NCBI RefSeq assembly: GCF_004535825.1
Contig: NZ_SGVY01000027.1
Coordinates: forward strand, 1-50,698
Origin: Segatella hominis
GTDB lineage: Bacteria > Bacteroidota > Bacteroidia > Bacteroidales > Bacteroidaceae
Length of the DNA: 50,698 bases
Direction: 5' to 3'
The notes under the pieces were generated by a model. The model did not search any database. It was given only the letters and a program-made list of their open reading frames with translations, and was not told where the DNA came from. Both the position numbers and the translations under genes were made by a program. Below, in pieces: positions 1 through 8,139 of this stretch (positions are counted from its first letter, which is position 1; each line of letters starts with the position of its first letter).

Positions 1-161
1 TTCACATCAGCCGTGGTTGCAGTAGATTCAGTAGAAATCTGCTTAGCCACCTCTTCGGTAGTCAAAGTACCGTAACTAACAGGACGAACAGAATAAACAG
101 TTTGACCCTTTTTCTCACCCATGGTAAGGGTACGAGGAAACACTTTGTAAGATTTACTCAT
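1..161 (-). CDS. HU-like DNA-binding protein, 3' end outside window
   Basis: The minus strand reads from ATG at 161-159 as MSKSYKVFPRTLTMGEKKGQ and continues through a Tyr/Val-rich stretch to the window edge, so about 53 residues are visible. This N-terminus is like the Bacteroidetes HU-type (HU-HIG) proteins, which bind DNA without sequence specificity and shape the nucleoid. The C-terminal DNA-binding arm is not visible, so the assignment rests on the first 50 residues. It is divergent from everything to its right. A TATCTTTG box on the minus strand at 239-246 could be its promoter. Confidence 0.7.
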   Translation of the reverse strand, partial: MSKSYKVFPRTLTMGEKKGQTVYSVRPVSYGTLTTEEVAKQISTESTATTADV

Positions 162-238
162 AACTTAAAAATTTATTTAATTAATAATGTGTCATCAGTT
201 CTTGGACTCTCTATGTCCTCGATTTCTGAATCACGATG

Positions 239-246
239 CAAAGATA
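239..246 (-). promoter_or_regulatory. possible -7 box for the HU-like gene
   Basis: Read on the minus strand this is TATCTTTG, which fits the Bacteroidetes -7 consensus TAnnTTTG. It lies about 80 bases upstream of the HU-like start. No clear TTTG element was found at the expected -33 spacing. A second TATCTTTG occurs at 549-556 on the same strand, so the true start site is uncertain. Confidence 0.3.
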
Positions 247-311
247 CAACATCAGCTCAGGGGCATCTGTCGAAGTGTGTCGTTGAATGTCGTTCTTTAG
301 AGCAACCTAAC

Positions 312-367
312 GATGCGCTTTTATGCACCTTAATGATGCGCATCATTAGCACTTATAAAAGCGCATC
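312..367. repeat. nested inverted repeat
   Basis: Outer arms GATGCGCTTTTAT (312-324) and ATAAAAGCGCATC (355-367) are perfect complements. Inside their loop lies a perfect 18-base palindrome, TAATGATGCGCATCATTA (331-348). No T-run follows, so it does not look like an intrinsic terminator. It could be a protein-binding site or a small palindromic repeat element. Confidence 0.65.
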
Positions 368-705
368 ATTAGCATCTAACGATGCGCATCATGAGAGTTC
401 ATTAAAGCACATCTTCAATAGAGCATGCTGGTTCGCAGTCGGGGAAATACATCATCGCCAAGATACGGCGAGTATAAGTCGCTTTTAGCTTCATATACCT
501 TATTATATTATATAGTAAAACATGTTTATCAGTCAACTGATTATGCTGCAAAGATATACTTCTTCGAAAATCACGTGATGCACCTATGAGTGCATCATTC
601 TTAACTTCTGCTCACTGCTTTTAAAAGCTTTTAACAAAAACCATCGGAAAATCATACCCTCTGTTTTAGTCAGGACGCGATGTTCGATAATTCACGGTAT
701 GGAAG

Positions 706-1062
706 ATGGAAAAGCAGGCGAATAGAGGGGCGAATAGGTGGATTGCCACCGCTGCCGAAGAAATTTGCCAGATAGAGAAGAGATGGGGTTTCACTTCCAT
801 CCGTCAGTTTTCCAAATTTCTACAGATGAATCCCCGTACTCTTTCGAAGTTACCCCATCACGATGGCACATTAACTTTGGAGAGCATTGCGAATATATAC
901 ATGAGGCTCATACTATTACGGAATTTGAAATTTGTGGGCAACGAGCTAAAGGAAGAGGAGCAACTCTTAAAAGACTCCCTGTTACGCATCATGGCGAGTG
1001 CAGCCACAGTCCCTCAAACCCTGAGAGACGATGTAGTGGATGAACTTGAAAATCAGCTATAG
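706..1062 (+). CDS. small HTH-like protein of unknown function
   Basis: A 118-residue protein. Residues around 28-65 (SIRQFSKFLQMNPRTLSKL, then a short linker and LTLESIANIYMRL) have the spacing of a helix-turn-helix, suggesting a small regulator or a remnant of one. Acidic and Lys-rich helices follow. ATG at 706 follows a weak GGAAG. An overlapping frame at 738 has no such character and was dropped. It stands alone between the palindrome-rich gap and a GC-rich repeat, so context gives no role. Confidence 0.45.
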   Translation: MEKQANRGANRWIATAAEEICQIEKRWGFTSIRQFSKFLQMNPRTLSKLPHHDGTLTLESIANIYMRLILLRNLKFVGNELKEEEQLLKDSLLRIMASAATVPQTLRDDVVDELENQL

Positions 1063-1136
1063 CGCCCCTGCGTCCCATCCCCGCATAATCATTTTATAAG
1101 TATTCCCCCCTGCGGGTTCATCCCCGCTAAAACAAT

Positions 1137-1560
1137 CCTGGCGAGGGCTCTGATGCCCCGCCAACCTTGGAGCGCAGCGGTTAAGAGCGACGGGGAGGAG
1201 CGGTTACATCCCTTGCCCTTTTGGAAAGGGCGAGGGCTTGGGAGTGGGTTAAGGACCCCCTCTTCGCAAGAGGGGGACAGGGGAGTCGAAAAATTTATGA
1301 TAACAACCAGAATAGAACCACCATTACTGACCGAATCATTTAATACGGTCGTAACAGTAGATACAAAAGCAAACATGTTAATGGCAGCCAATATCTGGGG
1401 GTATGATTTGCCTAAGAGTTGGCGCAAGGACGAAATCGCACGTTCCATGACATACGGACATCTGTAAGCATCCCATCTATTTTTAGTGGCTTGAATGAAA
1501 TATACTGATATACCAAACTCAGTGATAAATAGTTAGGACGCTGTATTGGTGATATACAGT
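1137..1560 (+). repeat. repeat copy 1: GC-rich leader, deleted gene and trailer
   Basis: Bases 1137-1459 match 2622-2944 at a constant offset of 1485 with few substitutions and no visible net indel. Bases 1460-1560 match 4005-4106, the region after the complete gene. The leader carries two strong hairpins: a 12-base-pair stem at 1210-1221/1225-1236 and CCCCCTCTT-CGC-AAGAGGGGG at 1256-1276. The middle of the module (about 1060 bases in copy 2) is missing here. Confidence 0.85.
1297..1467 (+). pseudogene. internally deleted copy of the 2782 gene
   Basis: ATG at 1297 opens MITTRIEPPLLTESFNTVVT, almost identical to the start of the 403-residue protein at 2782. The match continues for about 54 codons, then jumps into sequence that lies downstream of the complete gene and meets a stop. 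The result is a 56-residue stub. The clean junction points to one internal deletion after duplication, or to recombination between copies. It may still be translated, since its leader is intact. Confidence 0.85.
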
Positions 1561-1631
1561 ATTTTCAAATAGAAAGATTTAAATTTATATAAATATAAAA
1601 ACAAAAGAAACAGAAATACAAGGAAAAGTAG

Positions 1632-1639
1632 TATATTTG
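1632..1639 (+). promoter_or_regulatory. possible -7 box for the 1667-2495 gene pair
   Basis: TATATTTG matches the Bacteroidetes -7 consensus TAnnTTTG and lies about 28 bases before the first gene of the pair, in a very AT-rich stretch. A -33 TTTG is not clearly present. Confidence 0.4.
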
Positions 1640-1666
1640 CAAAAATGAACATTTCATATCATAATT

Positions 1667-2101
1667 ATGTGTCAGACAGCATTTATATCGCAAAGTATAG
1701 TAAGGTTGGGAACCAGATCTTACAGACATAGTTTGGAAGCTTTGGCTCCAAACGAATATGGAGTGTCACAACTCCGCCGTTTGAATCGAGATTTGGATGC
1801 TTTCTATAAGTTTCTTTATAGCCAGTGCAACACTGTTACAGAGCAGGACTATAATGTTTTCGGTCAGCAACTCACCTCAATGCTTAATACACTCAAAAAT
1901 CTTTATATTTCATGTAAGCGAATGATTAAAGATTGTGGAGCAAGTGTAGAAGTGGAGAAACTGAAGATGAACTATAACGCTCTTTCAGAATTGAACAACG
2001 ATATTAAGAATTATCGCATCAAGGCTTCCAAGGATGCAGAGTGGTCTTTACTATTGTCGGAAGCTAGTTTGGCTTTAAAGAAGATTGCAGCACATGATTA
2101 G
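1667..2101 (+). CDS. hypothetical helical protein, possible antitoxin
   Basis: A 144-residue protein of mostly helical, charged character with no recognised domain (segments such as LRRLNRDLDAFYKFLYSQ and LSELNNDIKNYRIKASKDAE). It overlaps the next gene by 8 bases, which suggests translational coupling. A shorter partner upstream of a RelE-like protein would fit an antitoxin, but that role is inferred from arrangement alone. A second ATG at 1645 in another frame gives only 28 codons and was not used. Confidence 0.55.
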   Translation: MCQTAFISQSIVRLGTRSYRHSLEALAPNEYGVSQLRRLNRDLDAFYKFLYSQCNTVTEQDYNVFGQQLTSMLNTLKNLYISCKRMIKDCGASVEVEKLKMNYNALSELNNDIKNYRIKASKDAEWSLLLSEASLALKKIAAHD

Positions 2102-2495
2102 TTTCAAGACCATTAGTTCGTTCCGTTCTCGCTTGTCCAGCTTGTTGAGTGTCAGGCGCAAGGTTTATGTCAATGTAGAGAATGAAATCAAGCGAGAATT
2201 TGCTGGCAAACCGATTGAGCAAATTCGCCAAAACAACGATATGATTTTGCTGGAGGGTGATTTGATTATTATCAAACTGCGCTTGCCAGACAAGAAACAG
2301 CATCTTTCTCGTAAGGATGGTTATCGTTTGATTTATTTGGTTTCTAAAACTGATGAGATTGTTGTCTTCTTGGATATTTATCCCAAGAATGGTCCACTTC
2401 AACAGTTAGATATTGCTGATGCTGAGTTGAAATTCTTGGTTAAGCAGTTCATCGATGAAGCTCAGTTGGACATCTTAGAGGATTATTTGTTGTAA
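2094..2495 (+). CDS. RelE/HigB-like putative toxin
   Basis: A 133-residue protein from ATG 2094, which overlaps the previous stop (ATG at 2094-2096, TAG at 2099-2101). The central strand pattern GDLIIIKLRLPD, then GYRLIYLV, then EIVVFLDIYPKNGP, resembles the beta-sheet core of RelE/HigB-type mRNA interferases (compare 'yRliY...l.iY.k'). The C-terminus is helical and acidic. I did not identify catalytic residues. It could instead be a non-toxic member of that fold. A TTG start at 2085 is possible but less likely. Confidence 0.5.
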   Translation: MISFKTISSFRSRLSSLLSVRRKVYVNVENEIKREFAGKPIEQIRQNNDMILLEGDLIIIKLRLPDKKQHLSRKDGYRLIYLVSKTDEIVVFLDIYPKNGPLQQLDIADAELKFLVKQFIDEAQLDILEDYLL

Positions 2496-2595
2496 TTTTG
2501 CAAGTGAAGCACCGAAATTGATGATGGAATAAGCCTATAGTCATGCGTTCCCTTCCCGCACAACCTGGCGAGACCTCTGATGCCCCGCTTTCAGC

Positions 2596-2781
2596 AAGGC
2601 GGTCCCATCCCGCATAAGAAACCTGGCGAGGGCTCTGATGCCCCGCCAACCTTAAAGCGTAGCGGTTAAGAGCGACGAGTAGGAGCGGTTACATCCCTTG
2701 CCCCTTTGGAAAGGGCGAGGGCTTGGGAGTGAGTTAAGGCCCCCCTCTTCGCAAGAGGGGGACAGGGGAGTCGAAAAATTT
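2596..2781 (+). repeat. GC-rich structured leader repeat, copy 2
   Basis: This copy ends right before the start codon of the 2782 gene. It shares 'AAGGCGGTCCCATCCCGCA' with the copy at 16516. It carries the CCCCCTCTT/AAGAGGGGG hairpin at 2741-2761 and, before it, a stem around 2695-2721. A shorter related unit precedes it at about 2560-2595 (a 'CTCTGATGCCCCGC' motif). Base composition is far more GC-rich than its surroundings. Confidence 0.75.
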
Positions 2782-3993
2782 ATGATAACAACAAGAATAG
2801 AACCACCATTACTGACCGAATCATTTGATACGGTCGTAACAGTAGATACAAAAGCAAACATGTTAATGGCAGCCAATATCTGGGGGTATGATTTGCCTAA
2901 GAGTTGGCGCAAGGACGAAATCGCACGTTCCATGGCATACGGACTCAAACACGAGCCACAGTATATCTGGGACAATCTTGGTCAGGAAGCAATAGACCAG
3001 ATAAGTGAGATTGTTTCGGCAGGAAAAGGAAGGAGCATAACAGTTCCACATAATCCAGAGAAGTTCAGTCGCTTGCAGAAATCCCTTCTTGTCATTTGTT
3101 CCGAACCGAAGAATGGCAAGTGCGATCTCTATATGCTGGATGAGGTATATGACATTTTCAAAAAACTGACAGATGGTCATTTGGAGATGCTGACAAATAT
3201 AACAGAGCAATATGCAAAGGACAGACTGAAAGAGATGGAGGAGGCAAGCAAGGCTTCAGAAGCCAAATTACCACTCAATCTTCTTCCAGCTTTGACAAGC
3301 AATCCGCCAGAAATGCCACTTGAAGGCTCACAGGTAGCCTTCAAGTTAATCCGTTCGAGAGTTATGGAGCTAACCCTTCGCTTGTCTGCCAACCGCTATA
3401 TGGTATGCTACTTCTTCATGCAAGAAGGCTATATTCATGCTGTATGCAATTGGGGAAATATCCTCGATTTTGTGTGGAATGGAGTGGAAGTCCCTTATCC
3501 TGGTGCAGACTACCATGAGGTAAAACGCCCATTCCGTAAGAAATATCCAACGATAGCAAGCGCTTTTGGACAAAAAACGGATGAATACGGCAAATGTCTT
3601 TCAGAACCCTATATTACGACCATAGGTTGGGAGGGACAACCAAAGACTTGGTTCATCAGTTATAAGATCTATGGCTTGGACTTCGCAGACTTAGTCATGA
3701 TTGGTCCGATGGTAAATAATGAATATGCCACAGCCATAGGCAATTTCCGAGACCTCAGTATCAAGTTCTTCAAGGAAATTATGCGCAGTGATGCTAAGAG
3801 TCCGAAAGCAAGAATGAAGGAGTATTTCGGTTTCGATACATTGCCAGTTGATGAAGATTTCGAAGGTTTCGGTCTCATGCCTGATTCAGAAGAATGGGAG
3901 GATGGTGAAGACCAAGCCAATCCTTTACCCGAAGGAGTGGATATGGATAAGATAAAAGACATTATCTCCGAGCTCTATAAAAAGGGCTTGTAA
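2782..3993 (+). CDS. unknown 403-residue protein, duplicated locally
   Basis: I do not recognise this family. Start ATG 2782 is chosen because the matching stub at 1297 begins there and the conserved leader ends there; an in-frame extension to 2698 runs through the hairpin repeat. The protein is soluble and without a signal peptide. It has a central Lys/Glu helix (EMEEASKASEAK), an aromatic segment (ANRYMVCYFFMQEGYIHAVC) and an acidic tail (DSEEWEDGEDQ). Leader, gene and trailer were duplicated as one module. An IS66 remnant abuts the trailer. Confidence 0.7.
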   Translation: MITTRIEPPLLTESFDTVVTVDTKANMLMAANIWGYDLPKSWRKDEIARSMAYGLKHEPQYIWDNLGQEAIDQISEIVSAGKGRSITVPHNPEKFSRLQKSLLVICSEPKNGKCDLYMLDEVYDIFKKLTDGHLEMLTNITEQYAKDRLKEMEEASKASEAKLPLNLLPALTSNPPEMPLEGSQVAFKLIRSRVMELTLRLSANRYMVCYFFMQEGYIHAVCNWGNILDFVWNGVEVPYPGADYHEVKRPFRKKYPTIASAFGQKTDEYGKCLSEPYITTIGWEGQPKTWFISYKIYGLDFADLVMIGPMVNNEYATAIGNFRDLSIKFFKEIMRSDAKSPKARMKEYFGFDTLPVDEDFEGFGLMPDSEEWEDGEDQANPLPEGVDMDKIKDIISELYKKGL

Positions 3994-4004
3994 AATGATG
4001 TATA

Positions 4005-4106
4005 ATCTATAAGCATTCCAACCTATTTTTAGTGGCTTGAATGAAATATATTGGTATGCCTAACCCATTGATAAAAAGTTAGGACGCTGTATTGGTGATA
4101 TACAGT
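4005..4106 (+). repeat. trailer segment shared with 1460-1560
   Basis: About 100 bases matching 1460-1560, including AGTGGCTTGAATGAAATATA and a closing CTGTAT/ATACAG inverted repeat. The match stops exactly where IS66 coding sequence begins, so the insertion or a later deletion took place at this edge. Confidence 0.75.
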
Positions 4107-4215
4107 CGAAGGGTCGCATACTCATTACCATCCAAACGGCGGATGGTTTATTTGTTAAGAAGGGTGGGCTTGACTATGCCGGCATGAAGGACTTTGTGTA
4201 TAGATTGGAGGGATT

Positions 4216-4915
4216 ATGACAGGAGAAGAACTACATAACTTTTGTAAATTCTTGTATTCTCAGATTCAGTCCAAGGATGAGGAGATAAGCCGCCTTACCG
4301 CCAATATTAAAGAGTTGACGGATGAAGTTCGTTTGTCTCGTCTTCAACAGCAAACATACAATGATGAGAACAAGGCATTAAGTGCCACCCATTCTCAAAA
4401 GTTGGATGTTGTGCTTCAGCAATTGCAAGAAACCAAACAAGAGCTTACCGATACAAAGAGAAAGCTGGAAACTGCTGAGATCTTGTTGGCAGATGCCAAT
4501 GAGAAAAACCTTCAGTTGGAAGCAGAGCGAAAGAAGAATGACAAGGAACGTAAGGACTTGGAGAATGAGATAGCTCTCCTTCGTTCTGATCTTTACAGTG
4601 GAACAAAGAGTCAGCAGTAACTATCTCCATAAGTTTTGGAAGCAAGTCTTCGCCTATCGAAACGATGGTGAATATTCCATAGATAACTTGGCTGCAGAAC
4701 GAGCGATACGTCCCCAGACTATACAGCGCAAGGGCTCGTTATTCTTCGGTAGTGTACAGGGTGCATTGAGATCGGCAATGTACAATACCTTTATCCAGAC
4801 TTGCAAGCAAGTCGGAGTCTCGTTCAGGCAATATTTCAAGGCTTTGCTCAAAGCCGTGAAATCTGGTAGAACGGACTACGAAAACCTGCTTCCAATGACA
4901 ATCTGCTTGGATTAA
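4216..4915 (+). pseudogene. IS66 TnpC transposase, core deleted and frameshifted
   Basis: ATG 4216 overlaps the TnpB stop (ATGA), as usual in IS66. The N-terminal ~134 residues are the coiled-coil and zinc-proximal region (QSKDEEISRLTANIKELTDE). The frame then breaks at about 4610, and another frame carries the C-terminal ~95 residues (IDNLAAERAIRPQTIQRKG ... LLKAVKSGRTDYENLLP). A full TnpC is roughly 500 residues, so the DDE core is gone. Confidence 0.85.
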
Positions 4916-4948
4916 TGAAATTTTTAGTGAAAGAAATTTAAAAATGAA

Positions 4949-4978
4949 ATTTGCGGGCTTTGTAAAAAGCCCGCAAAT
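4949..4978. terminator. 12-base-pair hairpin near the IS66 right end
   Basis: ATTTGCGGGCTT (4949-4960) and AAGCCCGCAAAT (4967-4978) are perfect complements around a 6-base loop. There is no clear T-run on either side, so termination is possible but not shown. It lies after the TnpC fragment and inside the IS end. Confidence 0.45.
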
Positions 4979-5091
4979 AGGGGCGTTGTGACATTTTTGG
5001 ACGCTTACCCTAATTGGTAGCTCTGGCAATAACAATTAATAACATGTTTTTTTGAAAAATGTTGGATGTGCTAACTGCTGAAAATCAGTAG

Positions 5092-5352
5092 TTACGTTCT
5101 AACGGTGATTTACCCAAGTCCAAGCTGCATGAGTGGTATGACAAGGTTGCCGCATCAACTTTGAGGGAAGTAAAAGCCGCTAGAGATACCATCAAGCTGA
5201 AGGAAGACCAAGTCCTCAACTATTTTGTTGAAAGATCAACTAATGCATCCGCAGAATCATTTAACTCTAAAGTCAAAAACTTCAGGGCGCAACTGCATGG
5301 AGTACTTGATGTAAAATTCTTTATGTATAGGCTATGCTGCATCTGTGGATAA
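5092..5352 (+). pseudogene. ISL3-family transposase, C-terminal fragment
   Basis: An open frame reads NGDLPKSKLHEWYDKVAAST, then LNYFVERSTNASAESFNSKV, then FRAQLHGVLDVKFFMYRL. The NYF..RSTNA.AES.N.K.K motif is the last catalytic-Glu region of ISL3 (IS204/IS1001/IS1165) transposases. The front ~300 residues are absent and no start codon fits. It is a dead remnant beside the IS66 fragment. Confidence 0.75.
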
Positions 5353-5410
5353 CCTCATCCACGGAACTATGCAGGTACGCCTATTAATTAATAATTTAAA
5401 CAATATTATT

Positions 5411-6439
5411 ATGGCAAATCCAAAATTAGATTTTTTCCGATTTAAATTGAAGCATAAATCTAGTGAATACAAGACATTTAGAGATTTTATGTTAGAATCA
5501 GGAAAATGCAAAAAGCAAGACTCAGACTTTACTATCTTCAATAAGTTGTATGGATATTTCATGAATGAGCTAAATAATGATTTTGCCAAAAGTGATTCTA
5601 TCAAGAAAGTTATGACTCTCATAAGCAATAAGGGAAAGCGAATCATTAATAAACATTGGGATGAGCGTCCACAACCAAATTGTGCTAAAAATATAATTGC
5701 GGGAGTTGTTAATGGAGGCACATACGGAAAAGAGCGTATTTTGACAGAGTTAGGTCATAAAGATAATGCAAACAATTTGAATGCAAATCAACCTGTATTG
5801 CAGTATTATTATGTATTTGTATATCTTCCTCTGGACCACAACGAAGGTTTTGTGATGCTACATACAGATAGTGCCGAGGAATCGATTTCAAATTTTGCTA
5901 GAAAATATGTCGCGCAATTATTTACCCTTGGTGATTACCAGAAGCCAACAATGCAAATATTTGCTCCCAAATGTTTTCAAGATGAATATCGAAAAGGAGC
6001 CGTTTTGAAGAGTATGTCATTTCAGACGACATTTGTTGATTCTCAAATAGAGGAGGATAATCCAATAAAAGATGTTATGAGTGATTATGACGTTAAGATT
6101 AGTATAACTCCAAAAGGGGAAGGAGATAAAAGCTTACGTAGAATGGGAAACATTCGAAATTATCTTATGGAACGTGCTTTTGGAGTGGAAACATATAAAA
6201 AGGGTTTGGGTGAATTTGACAGATGTACAGTTAATACTATAAATAGAAATACGAAATCGAGTAAGACTTTTGAATGGGATATGAGAGATGCTGCATTAAC
6301 ACCAGTTGTTTATCTAAAAGATAAAGTAACACTCAATAGTGACGGTACAGTTAATCTTGTAGCATTGGATATATATTGCAAGGATTTGTTTGATAGCCAA
6401 GTATTAAAGGAGTTAAGACCAGATAAGTATGTTGACTGA
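5411..6439 (+). CDS. unknown protein, first gene of a four-gene defense-like set
   Basis: A 342-residue soluble protein I do not recognise. ATG 5411 is preferred over upstream in-frame codons because it begins the compact Lys-rich N-terminus MANPKLDFFRFKLKHKSSEY. Visible features are a helical N-terminal third, a central beta-rich segment (VLQYYYVFVYLPLD) and a C-terminal part with RRMGNIRNYLMERAFGVETY. It overlaps the next gene by 11 bases. The set sits between IS remnants and other nuclease genes, a position typical of anti-phage systems, but its own role is unknown. Confidence 0.7.
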   Translation: MANPKLDFFRFKLKHKSSEYKTFRDFMLESGKCKKQDSDFTIFNKLYGYFMNELNNDFAKSDSIKKVMTLISNKGKRIINKHWDERPQPNCAKNIIAGVVNGGTYGKERILTELGHKDNANNLNANQPVLQYYYVFVYLPLDHNEGFVMLHTDSAEESISNFARKYVAQLFTLGDYQKPTMQIFAPKCFQDEYRKGAVLKSMSFQTTFVDSQIEEDNPIKDVMSDYDVKISITPKGEGDKSLRRMGNIRNYLMERAFGVETYKKGLGEFDRCTVNTINRNTKSSKTFEWDMRDAALTPVVYLKDKVTLNSDGTVNLVALDIYCKDLFDSQVLKELRPDKYVD

Positions 6440-7082
6440 ATGGTTCAAAGCAATGGCGATATTTGTCAGAAAAGGATATCAAGTCATAACGAAGAACGTG
6501 AATAACGAACCTTATTCTCAAAAATCAATATGGTTATATCACATTTTCTTTGTGGTTATATCTTTGGTGTGTGTAATCTTGTTGCCTAAGGGAATAAATG
6601 ATGATTTTATAGACTACATTAAGGATATTTTTGCTATATTTGTGGGATTCTTTGTGACAGCTTTGACTATGATTTATGACAAGTTAGATGTAACTAATGT
6701 TCCTTCGCAAGAAGAAAAAGATAGAATGCCAGCTGATAAAAGACCATCGGCTAAAGATATTCTAAGAATAAAACAAGAACATAATTATGTTGTTCGTTTC
6801 TTTTATTCAATAGGCTTCAATATCCTTTTTGCAACACTAACATTGATTTTGTTGATTCCTTTCATTTTTTGGAAAGACTTTTACACATTAGATATATTTG
6901 ATAGTTGCATTATAAAGCAATTGTCTAGTTTGAGCGTAGAAACAATTTTGCTAGGAGGACATGTAGCTCTTATATTTCTGCATAGACTGTTTGTCATATA
7001 TCTGATTGTCAATGTGTTCTTTTACACAGCCTATATGATAACAAGCCTTTTGCAAGTATTAATTTCAAAGAAAAAAATATAA
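6429..7082 (+). CDS. four-helix integral membrane protein
   Basis: A 217-residue protein with about four hydrophobic segments: residues ~33-53 (IWLYHIFFVVISLVCVILL), ~63-84 (DIFAIFVGFFVTALTMI), ~128-150 and ~178-213. Between the second and third lies a polar loop with EEKDRMPADKRPSAKDILRI. It overlaps the previous gene by 11 bases and ends 1 base before the next, so the set is one operon. The topology resembles KwaA of Kiwa, but I see no sequence basis for that name. A membrane effector or anchor is a reasonable inference. Confidence 0.7.
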   Translation: MLTEWFKAMAIFVRKGYQVITKNVNNEPYSQKSIWLYHIFFVVISLVCVILLPKGINDDFIDYIKDIFAIFVGFFVTALTMIYDKLDVTNVPSQEEKDRMPADKRPSAKDILRIKQEHNYVVRFFYSIGFNILFATLTLILLIPFIFWKDFYTLDIFDSCIIKQLSSLSVETILLGGHVALIFLHRLFVIYLIVNVFFYTAYMITSLLQVLISKKKI

Positions 7083-7083
7083 T

Positions 7084-8100
7084 ATGGATTTTAAAGAAGC
7101 ATATATAGATAAGATGATTTGTCATAGATTCAGCTTGGACAAGCAGAAAAGTTTGATAAATCATAAGGATATGGACATGAATAAGTTGGATCAGTCTTTT
7201 TTGAAAGACTTCTTTGTTAAGCCTTTTTCTCGTGAAAAGGTTCAGTATTCATTTGTTCATTCAATAGATTTGAAATACAATATAGTATATAATACTGTTG
7301 TAGATATTTTTCAAGGAGGCAACTTTGTGGAAAACTCCATATCTATATTTAAGTATTTAGATAGTGTTTCTACATTGCCGACCATAAAGGATGGTGACAT
7401 CTTTATTGTAAAAATAGAAGATGTGCTAGATGGCGATAAATATTGTGATGCAGTTGGGATATTCAAAATCGAGACCAAGAATGAATTTATTGAAACTTCC
7501 ATTGATTCTTATGGAAACATGGATGTTGCAGTAAAATCAGGTTATACTTCACAGAAAATAGACAAGGCTTGTTTGATAGTGTTTACAGAAGACATGCCAG
7601 CGGGTTTCATTATTGACAAATCAAAAGATTCTAAATTCTGGCGACAGAACTTTCTGGGAATGGAAACTAAGTCAACTCCTTACAGCCAGTCTAAAGCTCT
7701 TGTCGGCTTAATGGAAGGCTTTGTAAAGGATAAGTTGGCAAAGGAATCTGTTGTGTCAAAGTCGGAACAAGTCAATATTGTAAACAACTTTACAACTTTA
7801 ATCTCAAAATCCGAAAAATTGGATATTTCTGAGTTACAATCAGAAGTCTTTCAAGATAAGAAAGTTTTGGATATGTTTGAGGATTACAGAAAAATCTACG
7901 AAGAGCGTGAGAATATAAACTTTGGTTCACATTTTGAAGTTGATAAAACTGCCTTGAATGTCTCTCGAAAGTTACGTAAAATTAAATTAGATGATACTGT
8001 GGAGTTGTGTTTGATGAAGACTGGTAATTTCATAGAGCGTGGCTATGATGAGCGTCGAGGACAAAATTATTATAAGATATATTTTACTAAAGAGAAATAA
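7084..8100 (+). CDS. NA37/NdpA-like nucleoid-associated protein
   Basis: A 338-residue protein with the layout of the NA37 (YejK/NdpA) family. An N-terminal half has the FFVKPF...YSFVHSIDLKYN and GDIFIVKIEDVLDGDKYCDAVGIFK segments, followed by the linker KACLIVFTEDM, FWRQNFLGMETKS, and a C-terminal part ending RGYDERRGQNYYKIYF. Family members bind DNA on the nucleoid. In this operon it may act as the DNA-sensing or DNA-binding part of a defense system; that is inferred. It starts one base after the membrane protein gene. Confidence 0.75.
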   Translation: MDFKEAYIDKMICHRFSLDKQKSLINHKDMDMNKLDQSFLKDFFVKPFSREKVQYSFVHSIDLKYNIVYNTVVDIFQGGNFVENSISIFKYLDSVSTLPTIKDGDIFIVKIEDVLDGDKYCDAVGIFKIETKNEFIETSIDSYGNMDVAVKSGYTSQKIDKACLIVFTEDMPAGFIIDKSKDSKFWRQNFLGMETKSTPYSQSKALVGLMEGFVKDKLAKESVVSKSEQVNIVNNFTTLISKSEKLDISELQSEVFQDKKVLDMFEDYRKIYEERENINFGSHFEVDKTALNVSRKLRKIKLDDTVELCLMKTGNFIERGYDERRGQNYYKIYFTKEK

Positions 8101-8139
8101 AGAACTTCTACGGAGTATTTGTCTTTAATAATATTTATT

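Larger units (their letters stand above)
162..705. other. gene-free region with GATGCGC/GATGCAC palindromes
   Basis: No convincing gene lies here. The only long open frame, 102-488, overlaps the HU-like gene antisense and has no family character. The stretch holds many GATGC words: a nested hairpin at 312-367, a related GATGCGCATC palindrome at 381-390, and a separate hairpin with 8-base arms at 576-583 and 590-597 (GATGCAC core). The repeats suggest a regulatory or repeat-element role, but none is established. Confidence 0.5.
4106..5008 (+). mobile_element. decayed IS66-family element
   Basis: This is the remains of an IS66 element. The left part is the last ~37 codons of TnpB (ending ADGLFVKKGGLDYAGMKDF...EGL, stop at 4217-4219). 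Then come the two ends of TnpC with the catalytic middle missing. The right end GGACGCTTAC (4999-5008), read outward, is GTAAGCGTCC, as expected for IS66 termini, which begin GTAA. The left terminus and TnpA are absent. The element cannot move by itself. Confidence 0.8.

Noticed and set aside
102-488. 128-codon open frame across the palindrome-rich gap
   Set aside because: It overlaps the HU-like gene antisense and its codons come from palindromic repeats.
1089-1448. Open frames on the minus strand over the GC-rich repeats (also 2652-2975)
   Set aside because: They are shadows of the duplicated gene and its leader hairpins.
1561-2621. Length of the inserted toxin-antitoxin segment (1061) nearly equals the length deleted from copy 1 of the module (1060)
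   Set aside because: The two segments share no sequence, so I treat the equal length as coincidence.
6429-8100. Possible Kiwa system (four-helix membrane protein followed by a DNA-binding protein)
   Set aside because: Only the general layout matches. The second protein reads as NA37, not as the DUF4868 type of KwaB, and two further genes belong to the set.
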